DNA of 50,852 bases from assembly GCF_019689535.1 (NCBI RefSeq), contig NZ_JADGHH010000002.1, positions 1-50,852 of the forward strand. The letters are read 5' to 3'. Shown here piece after piece: positions 44,126 through 50,852 of the stretch; within the stretch, counting starts at the first letter, position 1; every line of letters starts with the position of its first letter. The stretch is from Pigmentiphaga sp. (GTDB lineage Bacteria; Pseudomonadota; Gammaproteobacteria; Burkholderiales; Burkholderiaceae_B). The position numbers and the translations under genes were made by a program. Under the pieces are notes generated by a model. It ran no database searches, was not told the origin of the DNA, and worked only from the letters and a program-made list of their open reading frames with translations.

Positions 44126-46254
44126 TGTCGGCCGCTCAACCCTTCCTGCTGGAACTGTTCACCGAGGAACTCCCGCCCAAGGCCCTGAACCGGCTGGGGC
44201 AGGCCTTCGCCGACGGCATTGCGGCCGGGCTGCAAAGCCGCGGGCTGCTGGCCGGCGGCAATGCCGTGACGGCTTACGCCACCCCGCGGCGCCTGGCCGT
44301 CCACCTGTCGGCCGTGCTGCCCCAGGCCGCCGATACCGAATACTCCGAAAAGCTGATGCCCGTGTCCGTGGGCCTGACGGCCGACGGACAAGCTACGCCG
44401 GCCCTGTTGAAGAAATTGGCCGCCAAGGGCTTGCAATCGGTCGACGTCGCGAGCCTGGCGCGCGAATCGGACGGCAAGAATGAGCAGCTCGTCTATCGCG
44501 GCATCGCCAAGGGCGCCGCGCTGCAAGCCGCGCTGCAGACCGTGCTGGAAGAAACGCTCGGCAAGCTGCCCATCCCCAAGGTCATGAGCTACCAGCTCGC
44601 CGACGGCACGACCACTGTCCGCTTCGTTCGTCCGGCGCACGGACTCGTCGCGCTGCACGGCGACCGGGTCGTGGACGTGACCGCGCTCGGGCTGCGGGCA
44701 GGACGCTCCACCTACGGCCACCGCTTCCAGTCCGAGGGCCCGATCGAGCTCGCCTCGGCCGACGCCTACGAAGACCGCCTGCGCGAGCAAGGGCGCGTCA
44801 TCGCATCGTTCGCCAAGCGGCGCGACGCCATCGAGCGGCAATTGCGCGACCAGGCCGCCCGCCTCGGCGCCTCGCTGGGGGATGAAGCCGACGTAGCTGC
44901 CCTGCTCGACGAGGTGTGTGCCCTGGTGGAATACCCCACGGTTTATGTGGGCGAGTTCGAGTCCGAATTCCTGGCCGTGCCGCAGGAATGCCTGATCCTG
45001 ACCATGCGGCTGAACCAGAAATATTTCCCGCTGTTCGACGCCGCGACCGGCAAGCTGACGCATCGCTTCTTGATCGTCAGCAACATGGAGCTGGCCGACC
45101 CCTCCAACATCATCGAGGGCAATCAGCGGGTGGTGCGCCCGCGCCTGGCAGACGCACGCTTCTTCTTCGAGACCGACAAGAAAGTGCCCCTGGCCGAGCG
45201 CGTGGAACAGCTCGGCACCGTCGTGTATCACAACAAACTGGGTTCGCAGCTCGAACGCTCGCAACGCGTCCGTGCGCTGGCGCGCTGGGTAGCCCAAGCC
45301 ATCGGCGCCGACCCCGGCCGCGCCGACCGCGCCGCCTTGCTCGCCAAGGCGGACCTGGTGACCGGCATGGTGGGTGAGTTCCCGGAACTCCAGGGCATCA
45401 TGGGCGCGTACTACGCCGAAGCCGACGGCGAAGCGCCGGACGTGGTGGAAGCCATCCGCCAGCAATACCGCATCCGCCTGGAAGCGCCCGTGACCGATGC
45501 CAGCGCCACGGCAGCCGCGCTGTTCCTGGCTGAGCGCGCGGAAACGCTGCTCGGTATCTGGAGCATCGGCCTCGCCCCCACCGGCGACAAAGATCCGTAC
45601 GGCCTGCGCCGGGCGGCCCTGGGCCTGATCAGCGCCTTCGAGCAGCTGGAGGCCGGCGGACGTCTCGCGGGCGACTCGGCGCTGACGCTCGATGCCCTGC
45701 TCGCGCAGGCCGCAGCGGGCTTTGCCACCCCGCCCACGCCGAAACAAATTGACGAGGTCCGCGCCTTCATCTTCGAGCGGTACCGCAACCAGCTCGCAGG
45801 ACAGTTCGACCGCGCCGCGGTCGATGCCGTGATCGCCGTCGCACCGCCGCTCGCCCAGGTGCCCGCCCGGGTGCGGGCCGTGGTGGCCTTCTCCGCGCTG
45901 CCCGAAGCCGCTGCGCTGGCCGCCGCCAACAAGCGCATCGGCAACATCTTGAAGAAGGTCGAAGGCGACCCCGGGCAGGTGAACGAGGCGCTGCTCGCCG
46001 AACCGGCCGAGAAGGCACTGGCCGAATCCGTGCGCACGCTCCGGCCGCAGGCCGAAGGCAAGTTCGCGCAAGGGGACTTCGCGGGCGCGCTGTCGGTGTT
46101 GTCGCAGGCCCGCGGCCCGGTCGACGCTTTCTTCGCCGACGTCATGGTCATGGCCGAAGATCCTGCGATCCGGGCCAACCGGCTGGCACTCCTGGCCGAG
46201 TTGCACCGCGTCATGAACCACGTGGCCGATTTGTCTCGCCTGGCGGCTGCCTAA
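44125..46254 (+). CDS. glyS: Glycyl-tRNA synthetase beta subunit
   Basis: This 709-residue tRNA-binding subunit pairs with GlyQ. It starts FLLELFTEELPPKALNRLGQAFADG and carries MPVSVGLTADGQATPALLKKLAAKG, the HD-like region around LAKADLVTGMVGEFPELQGIMGAYYA, GLAPTGDKDPYGLRRAALG and the C-terminal DALR-type anticodon region. The length is normal for the family. It is translationally coupled with glyQ (TAATG). Confidence 0.97.
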   Translation: MSAAQPFLLELFTEELPPKALNRLGQAFADGIAAGLQSRGLLAGGNAVTAYATPRRLAVHLSAVLPQAADTEYSEKLMPVSVGLTADGQATPALLKKLAAKGLQSVDVASLARESDGKNEQLVYRGIAKGAALQAALQTVLEETLGKLPIPKVMSYQLADGTTTVRFVRPAHGLVALHGDRVVDVTALGLRAGRSTYGHRFQSEGPIELASADAYEDRLREQGRVIASFAKRRDAIERQLRDQAARLGASLGDEADVAALLDEVCALVEYPTVYVGEFESEFLAVPQECLILTMRLNQKYFPLFDAATGKLTHRFLIVSNMELADPSNIIEGNQRVVRPRLADARFFFETDKKVPLAERVEQLGTVVYHNKLGSQLERSQRVRALARWVAQAIGADPGRADRAALLAKADLVTGMVGEFPELQGIMGAYYAEADGEAPDVVEAIRQQYRIRLEAPVTDASATAAALFLAERAETLLGIWSIGLAPTGDKDPYGLRRAALGLISAFEQLEAGGRLAGDSALTLDALLAQAAAGFATPPTPKQIDEVRAFIFERYRNQLAGQFDRAAVDAVIAVAPPLAQVPARVRAVVAFSALPEAAALAAANKRIGNILKKVEGDPGQVNEALLAEPAEKALAESVRTLRPQAEGKFAQGDFAGALSVLSQARGPVDAFFADVMVMAEDPAIRANRLALLAELHRVMNHVADLSRLAAA

Positions 46255-46257
46255 ACG

Positions 46258-46833
46258 ATGCCGAGCGTCCTGACTCGTCCCAAGCTGGTGATCCTGGACC
46301 GCGACGGCGTCATCAACCAGGATAGCCCCGACTTCATCAAGTCGCCCGACGAATGGATCCCATTGCCCGGTGCGCTCGAAGCCATCGCGCGCATCAACCA
46401 GGCGGGATACCGCGTGGTCGTGGCAAGCAACCAATCGGGGCTGGGCCGCGGCTTGTTCGACGCGGCCACGCTCAACGCCATCCATGCCAAGCTCAAGGCC
46501 CAGTTGGCCAAGGTGGGTGGCGTCATCGACGCCATCTTCGTTTGCCCGCACGCACCCGACGCCGGCTGCGACTGCCGCAAGCCGCTGCCGGGCATGTACC
46601 GCGAGATTGCGCGGCGCTTCGAAATCGACCTGCACGGCGTTCCCTCGGTGGGCGATTCGGCGCGCGACCTCGAAGCCGCGGCGGCTGCAGGCTGTACGCC
46701 CTGGCTGGTCCTGACCGGAAACGGCTCCAAGACGCTGGCCAAGGGCAACCTGCCGCCGGGCACCGTCGTTTGGAAGGACCTCAGTGCGGTCGCCGATGCG
46801 CTGGAGGCGTCCGCCCAGCCCGAGGAACACTGA
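46258..46833 (+). CDS. gmhB: GmhB, D-glycero-D-manno-heptose-1,7-bisphosphate 7-phosphatase
   Basis: This is a 191-residue HAD-type phosphatase of the LPS heptose pathway. Motif I is LDRDGVINQD (two catalytic Asp), motif II VASNQSG, and the zinc site CPHAPDAGCDCRKP (CxH...CxC). The last motif is VGDSARDLEAA. It removes the 7-phosphate before ADP activation of heptose. It starts 3 bp after glyS. Histidinol-phosphatase-like relatives share the fold, but the zinc motif and context favour GmhB. Confidence 0.92.
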   Translation: MPSVLTRPKLVILDRDGVINQDSPDFIKSPDEWIPLPGALEAIARINQAGYRVVVASNQSGLGRGLFDAATLNAIHAKLKAQLAKVGGVIDAIFVCPHAPDAGCDCRKPLPGMYREIARRFEIDLHGVPSVGDSARDLEAAAAAGCTPWLVLTGNGSKTLAKGNLPPGTVVWKDLSAVADALEASAQPEEH

Positions 46834-46836
46834 TTG

Positions 46837-47580
46837 ATGCGCTGGCTACGATCGCTGCTGTATTCGATCTTTTTCATCGGCACCATGGTGCCTTACGCCA
46901 TTGCCTGCGTGCTTTGGCTTCCGCTCCCCTTGCATTGGCGCTACCGGCTCACCATCGGCTGGCCCCGGCTGGTGGTGTGGGGCGCGCGCTGGATCGCCGG
47001 CATACGGTGGCGCGTCAAGGGTTGGGAGAACCTGCCCGACCGGCCCGCCATCGTACTTTCCAAGCACCAGTCGACCTGGGAAACGCTGTTCCTGGCCGGC
47101 TGGCTGCCGCACCAGATCTGCTACGTCTACAAACGCGAGCTGAATTGGATCCCCTTCTTCGGCTGGGGCCTGGCGAGCCTGAGCATGATCGCCATCGACC
47201 GCAAGAAAGGCAGCGACGCCTTCGAACAAGTCGTCACCCAGGGCCGCGAGCGCCTGGCGGCCGGTCGATGGATCGTCATGTTTCCCGAAGGCACGCGCGT
47301 CGCGCCCGGCAAGAAGGGCAAGTACAAGAGCGGCGGCGCCCGCTTCGCAGTGCGCACCGGCGCCGTGGTCGTTCCCATCGCCCACAATGCGGGCGAGTGC
47401 TGGCCGCGCAGGACGTTCGTGAAGCGCCCCGGAACCGTTACCATATCGATCGGCCCGGCCATCGATCCCCATGGCCTGACGGCGGACGAAATCAATCGCC
47501 GCGTCGAAGACTGGATCGAAGGCGAAATGCGCAGGCTCAATCCCGAACGTTATCCCGACTCCCGGAGCCACGCCGCCTGA
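46837..47580 (+). CDS. plsC: 1-acyl-sn-glycerol-3-phosphate acyltransferase
   Basis: This 247-residue membrane-bound enzyme makes phosphatidic acid from lysophosphatidic acid. An N-terminal TM helix (about 5-30) precedes the acyltransferase motifs: block I SKHQSTWETLFL (HX4E in place of the usual HX4D), block III MFPEGTRVAPG and block IV VPIAHNAGECW. HX4E is, as I recall, common in beta-proteobacterial homologues. I chose the ATG at 46837, 3 bp after the gmhB stop. Confidence 0.92.
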   Translation: MRWLRSLLYSIFFIGTMVPYAIACVLWLPLPLHWRYRLTIGWPRLVVWGARWIAGIRWRVKGWENLPDRPAIVLSKHQSTWETLFLAGWLPHQICYVYKRELNWIPFFGWGLASLSMIAIDRKKGSDAFEQVVTQGRERLAAGRWIVMFPEGTRVAPGKKGKYKSGGARFAVRTGAVVVPIAHNAGECWPRRTFVKRPGTVTISIGPAIDPHGLTADEINRRVEDWIEGEMRRLNPERYPDSRSHAA

Positions 47581-47617
47581 CACCGGGCACGGCTCTTCGC
47601 GAACGGATCCCAACGCC

Positions 47618-48529
47618 ATGGCCAAACGTCCCGCTACCGCTCCCGCCGCTCGCCCGGCCCCACGGCGGGAGGCGGAACTCGCCTCCGCGCAGCTTGACCT
47701 GTTCGCCGACCTGGCGCCCGCGGACGCGCCGCTCGTCCCGGGCAGGCCGGCGCCACAGCCCCATTCGATCCAACTTCCGCCCGGCGCACGCTGGCGCGAA
47801 GTGATGGCCGAAGGGCAATTGATCCGTTTCGTGCTCCAGCGTTCTCGCCGGCGCACCATCGGTTTTCTAATCGGGGACGACGGGCTGCGGGTCACGGCAC
47901 CCCGGTGGGTCGGCCTCGCCGAAATCGACGCTGCCGTGCGGGAGAAGTCCCGCTGGATCCTCTCCAAGCTGCGCGACTGGCAACAACGCAAGGAGCGGCT
48001 GGCGCTCAACCAAACGCGCTGGGAAGACGGCGGCGAGCTGCCCTATCTCGGCCGGCGCGTGGTCATGCGGCTCGATGCGCAGCGCGAGACCGGGCTCCAG
48101 AGCGTCGATCCGGACGCCCCTGCCGATGGCGACATACTATGGCTGGGCCTGCCGCACGACGCGGAAGCCGCACGCATACGCGATGCCGTCCAGGCCTGGC
48201 TGCAAGGCCGCGCGCGCAGCGTGTTCGACGCCCGCCTGCGCGAGTTCCTCGCGCGCACCGGCCTGGCGATCAAGCGCTGGAAACTGTCGTCGGCCGCGAC
48301 CCGCTGGGGATCATGCACCAGCGAAGGCAGTATCCTGCTCAACTGGCGCCTGATCCATTTCCCGCTGGACATCATCGACTACGTCATCGCGCACGAACTG
48401 GCCCACCTGCGCGAAATGAACCATGGCCCGGGCTTCTGGGCCGAAGTCGGGCAGTTGCTGCCGGGTTTCGAGAGCGCGCGCGACGTACTACGGCGACACG
48501 ACCCGGCCAGCCTTCCGCAATTCGATTGA
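47618..48529 (+). CDS. YgjP-family zinc metallopeptidase-like protein
   Basis: This is a 303-residue protein of the YgjP (M48-type, formerly DUF45) family. The zinc motif is [20 protein letters not shown] (HExxH plus a downstream His). The family block [34 protein letters not shown] lies just before it. The N-terminal 60 residues are Pro/Ala-rich and variable. The family has no settled role. The gene follows plsC after 37 bp, with the same orientation. Confidence 0.88.
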   Translation: MAKRPATAPAARPAPRREAELASAQLDLFADLAPADAPLVPGRPAPQPHSIQLPPGARWREVMAEGQLIRFVLQRSRRRTIGFLIGDDGLRVTAPRWVGLAEIDAAVREKSRWILSKLRDWQQRKERLALNQTRWEDGGELPYLGRRVVMRLDAQRETGLQSVDPDAPADGDILWLGLPHDAEAARIRDAVQAWLQGRARSVFDARLREFLARTGLAIKRWKLSSAATRWGSCTSEGSILLNWRLIHFPLDIIDYVIAHELAHLREMNHGPGFWAEVGQLLPGFESARDVLRRHDPASLPQFD

Positions 48530-48575
48530 AGGCCCGCACGTGCCGGGCCTCTTCCCAACTCTACGCGAGGCATCC

Positions 48576-48971
48576 ATGCGACTACTTCACACCATGCTCC
48601 GAGTCGGCGACTTGCAGCGTTCCATCGACTTCTACACCAAGGTCCTCGGCATGCGCTTGCTGCGCCGCAAGGACTACCCCGACGGCAAGTTCACGCTCGC
48701 CTTCGTGGGCTACCAGGATGAACAGGACGGCGCCGTGATCGAGCTGACCCACAACTGGGATACCGACAAGTACGACCTCGGCAACGGCTACGGCCACATC
48801 GCCATCGAAGTCGACGACGCCTATGCCGCCTGTGAGCGCGTCCGCCAGCTGGGCGGCAAGGTCACCCGCGAGGCCGGCCCGATGAAGCACGGCAGCACCG
48901 TCATCGCCTTCGTCGAAGACCCCGACGGCTACAAGATCGAGTTCATCCAGGCCAACACCCGCCAGGACTGA
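48576..48971 (+). CDS. gloA: Lactoylglutathione lyase (glyoxalase I)
   Basis: This 131-residue metalloenzyme converts the methylglyoxal-glutathione hemithioacetal to S-lactoylglutathione. Two glyoxalase beta-alpha-beta-beta-beta repeats are seen. The four metal ligands are in [12 protein letters not shown] (His), VIELTHNW (Glu), [11 protein letters not shown] (His) and GYKIEFIQ (Glu), the pattern of the short nickel-type bacterial enzyme. It is the last gene of the miaB run; its stop lies 7 bp before the convergent monooxygenase stop. Confidence 0.95.
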   Translation: MRLLHTMLRVGDLQRSIDFYTKVLGMRLLRRKDYPDGKFTLAFVGYQDEQDGAVIELTHNWDTDKYDLGNGYGHIAIEVDDAYAACERVRQLGGKVTREAGPMKHGSTVIAFVEDPDGYKIEFIQANTRQD

Positions 48972-48978
48972 GCGCCCT

Positions 48979-50136
48979 TCAGCGCAGGCGGTCCAGCGCG
49001 GCAAAGAAGGCGTCGACCTTGCCTTGTCCGTCGCGCCGCAGCTCGGCGTCGCGGCGCGCGCAATCGTCGGCTGCCTCCAGCGCACCGGCCTGCCCTACCT
49101 GGCGCGAGACGTCCTGCACCAGCTTGCACATGGGATGGCGGCGCGCAGCGAACGCCTGGAGCGCCTCTTCGAGCGACCCCGGCCCGGTCAGCAACTTGGC
49201 GAGCACTACCGAGTCTTCCAAGGCCATGGCACCGCCCTGCCCCATGAAAGGCGTCGAGGCATGCGCGGCGTCGCCGATGATCACCACGCGCCCGCGATGC
49301 CAGGGAACCGGGGCGATGATTTCTTCCACGGCGGTATAGAGCACCTCGCTGCCGGGGCCGAGCTGCTCGAGAAACTGCGCCGCCGGGGCGCCGAAGTGGC
49401 CGAAGCGCTCGCGCATCAGCAGGGGCCAGTCGGCGGGCTCGTACCAGGCGTCCTTGGGCTCGAGCATGACGCCGAACATGTAAAGCTTCTCGTCGCTGAT
49501 CGGCATGATGCCGAGCCGCTTGCCTACGCCCATCATCATGATTTTCGCGTCGAGGCCGCGCGGGCGGTCGTGCACGCTGCGCCACACGCCGAAGCCAGAA
49601 TAAACGGGCTCGATGTGCGGGAACACTTCGGCGCGGACCTGCGATCGTATGCCGTCGGCGCCGATCACCAGGTCGAATTCGCCTTGCGTCCCGTCGGACA
49701 AGTTCACGCGCATGGGGCCTTCGCCTCCGGCATCCGACATGCGCGTGACCGTCGCCCCCAGCTTGACCGTCACGCCCAGCTCGGCAATGCGGCTTGCAAG
49801 CACGCGGTGCAATTCCGCCCGCTTGATGCCTACGATGGCCGGCAGGCCTTCCGGCGAGGGGTAAACCGTCTCGACGATGAAGGTTCCGCTTTCATCGAAG
49901 TACTGATTGCGTCCGCCGCGGACGGCAAACCCCGCCTCGAGGATCTGCGGCAGCACGCCGAGGTCGCGCAGGACGCGCAAGCCATTGCTATAGATAAATA
50001 GCCCAGAGCTCTGGAACTTCCAGACCTGCTGTTTCTCCACCATGGTGACGCGCACGCCTTGCTGGGCGAGCGCGATCGCCGTCGAACATCCGGCAATGCC
50101 GGCGCCGACGATCAGGGCGTGGTCGATTCGAGGCAT
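48979..50136 (-). CDS. FAD-dependent aromatic monooxygenase
   Basis: This 385-residue group A flavoprotein hydroxylase is of the salicylate/6-hydroxynicotinate 3-monooxygenase type. It shows the dinucleotide-binding fold VGAGIAGCSTAIALAQQGVRVTMVEK, the DG motif LVIGADGIRSQVR and the GD motif VVIIGDAAHASTPFMGQGGAMALEDS. It uses NAD(P)H and oxygen to hydroxylate an aromatic acid, substrate unknown. The ATG at 50136 gives the canonical N-terminus. It is divergent from an AraC-type gene 131 bp away that may once have controlled it. Confidence 0.88.
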   Translation of the reverse strand: MPRIDHALIVGAGIAGCSTAIALAQQGVRVTMVEKQQVWKFQSSGLFIYSNGLRVLRDLGVLPQILEAGFAVRGGRNQYFDESGTFIVETVYPSPEGLPAIVGIKRAELHRVLASRIAELGVTVKLGATVTRMSDAGGEGPMRVNLSDGTQGEFDLVIGADGIRSQVRAEVFPHIEPVYSGFGVWRSVHDRPRGLDAKIMMMGVGKRLGIMPISDEKLYMFGVMLEPKDAWYEPADWPLLMRERFGHFGAPAAQFLEQLGPGSEVLYTAVEEIIAPVPWHRGRVVIIGDAAHASTPFMGQGGAMALEDSVVLAKLLTGPGSLEEALQAFAARRHPMCKLVQDVSRQVGQAGALEAADDCARRDAELRRDGQGKVDAFFAALDRLR

Positions 50137-50267
50137 GATAATCTCCGTGTCGAGGCCCGTAGTGTCGGCGCAAGAGGGCAAGGCCTCAACCCTCGGGACG
50201 CCGGAACGGGGAACCGACCGTACGGAAATCGCCGCGGTCCGCCGCCAAGCCTGCCTTTCCTGCCTTC

Positions 50268-50757
50268 ATGCATGCACGTCCCAGCGATCTCCTGAGCCGC
50301 CTGCTGACCCACTGGCGTGCCGACCGGGCGGTCACGGCCCGCTTTTCGCTCTCGGCGCCCTGGGCGTTGAGATCGGCCGGCGTCGAAGGAGCCCTGATCC
50401 GGATGTGCGCGGGCGCGCCTTACTTGCTGGCCGTGAAAGACCAAGCGCCCGAGCGCCTAGAGGCCGGCGACATCGCCATGCTGCCCCATGGCGACCCCCA
50501 CACCATCTCGTCCGGGCCCGATTTGCCGCCCCAACCGTTCCAGCCGTTGATTGCGGCGCACCAGGTAGGCGCGCACGGCGACCAGCCCATCGTCTTTGCG
50601 CACGGGGGCAACGGCCCCGCCACCGAGATGTTCTCGCTGCACCTGTGGCTGCCCGACAGCCTGCGCGCGCTACCGCATGCCCTGCCCGCCCTCATCGTGA
50701 TTCGCCGGAGCGAAACCCCCATGACTGCCGCGCTAGCCACGGCGATGGAATCACTCT
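50268..50757 (+). pseudogene. AraC-type regulator, cupin domain only, cut by an IS end
   Basis: About 163 codons match the N-terminal cupin domain of AraC-family regulators of the cupin_6 type (LLSRLLTHWRADRAVTARFSLSAPWALRS, GDIAMLPHGDPHTI, LHLWLPDSLRALPHALPALIVI). The two helix-turn-helix motifs that should follow, about 120 residues, are missing. The frame runs into the IS200/IS605-like end and stops after a few foreign residues (LTSSPV). The protein would have no DNA-binding domain. The remainder may lie beyond the element, outside the window. Confidence 0.82.
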
Positions 50758-50852
50758 TGACATCCTCCCCGGTCTGAAGGCCGGAGATTCCTACGGCGCT
50801 CAGGAGCGGCATTGAGCCGCCCCTGAGTCGCTTCGGTGGGTTCCTGCTGCTG
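50757..50852 (-). mobile_element. Terminal end of an IS200/IS605-type (TnpB-associated) element
   Basis: Read on the minus strand the sequence ends GGGGAGGATGTCAA, preceded by GTAGGAATC and a hairpin. That is the familiar right end of IS605/IS1341-type elements. It interrupts the AraC gene. By that orientation tnpB should lie on the minus strand beyond the right edge; no transposase or TnpB codons are inside the window, so autonomy cannot be judged. Confidence 0.75.
50758..50852 (-). ncRNA. Probable omega-RNA 3' scaffold of the TnpB-type element (partial)
   Basis: Two hairpins are visible: CCGGTC-TGAA-GGCCGG (50769-50784, one G-T pair) and CTCAGGAGCGGC/GCCGCCCCTGAG (50799-50827, 12 bp with one mismatch). 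In characterised TnpB elements the omega-RNA covers this end and its guide is the adjoining host sequence. Here the guide would begin just left of 50757 and read into the AraC gene. The role is inferred from family knowledge. Confidence 0.45.

Noticed and set aside
44068-46830. 920-codon open frame antisense to glyS and gmhB
   Set aside because: It is a high-GC shadow of glyS: the sense genes have clear family motifs and the antisense frame has none.
1-50852. CRISPR array or restriction/defence island
   Set aside because: No regularly spaced repeats and no Cas, restriction or methylase motifs were seen. The WYL-like ORF at 28373 stands alone.

Overview
The window is high-GC beta-proteobacterial DNA, most like Bordetella, Achromobacter or a related Alcaligenaceae. 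The signs are a Bug-family (TctC-type) solute receptor, a Bordetella-like RecA N-terminus behind a LexA box, the block miaB-phoH-ybeY-corC-lnt-glyQ-glyS-gmhB-plsC, and paired cyanophycin-synthetase-like genes as reported for bordetellae and Nitrosomonas. No database was searched; all names come from reading motifs.

Layout. 1-1574: the 5' end of recA with its SOS-regulated promoter, then two broken genes (a MaoC-type hydratase and a Bug receptor) joined head to head at a deletion scar. 1651-5794: a TctDE-like two-component pair and an MHS-family transporter preceded by 11-bp-phased direct repeats. 5968-25560: a 20-kb accessory locus in five divergent or convergent blocks. 25561-28756: a secreted spermidine-synthase-like protein, an RcnB-like protein, the ohrR/ohr peroxide module with two operators, and a WYL-like ORF. 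28776-37118: a sulfatase/FGE/sulfatase operon divergent from a NarL-type two-component system, with a 7-2-7 palindrome between them. 37227-37303: a CAT-anticodon tRNA (tRNA-Met). 37678-48971: the housekeeping run from miaB to gloA. 48979-50852: an FAD monooxygenase, and a divergent AraC-type gene cut by the end of an IS200/IS605-type (TnpB-like) element.

Main candidate system (5968-25560). The ATPase and lipoprotein adaptor of a DevBCA/MacAB-like ABC exporter open one operon, followed by a HAD phosphatase, an alpha/beta hydrolase, a pair of ArnE/F-like small transporters and a DegT-type PLP enzyme. The exporter's outer-membrane factor and FtsX-type permease lie 15 kb away at the other end of the locus. 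Between them are an MsbA-like ABC exporter with a PH-like and zinc-ribbon N-terminus, a DUF1854 protein, two cyanophycin-synthetase-like proteins, an arginase-fold protein, a Fem/GNAT-like transferase and a class III aminotransferase. The two synthetases look complementary: the first keeps the N-domain HxxEH motif but has lost the Mur-ligase P-loop lysine and C-terminal part; the second keeps the Mur-ligase P-loop but has lost HxxEH. No cyanophycinase or isoaspartyl dipeptidase is visible. My inference is that the locus makes, modifies and exports an amino-acid polymer or conjugate rather than only storing cyanophycin. The product is unknown.
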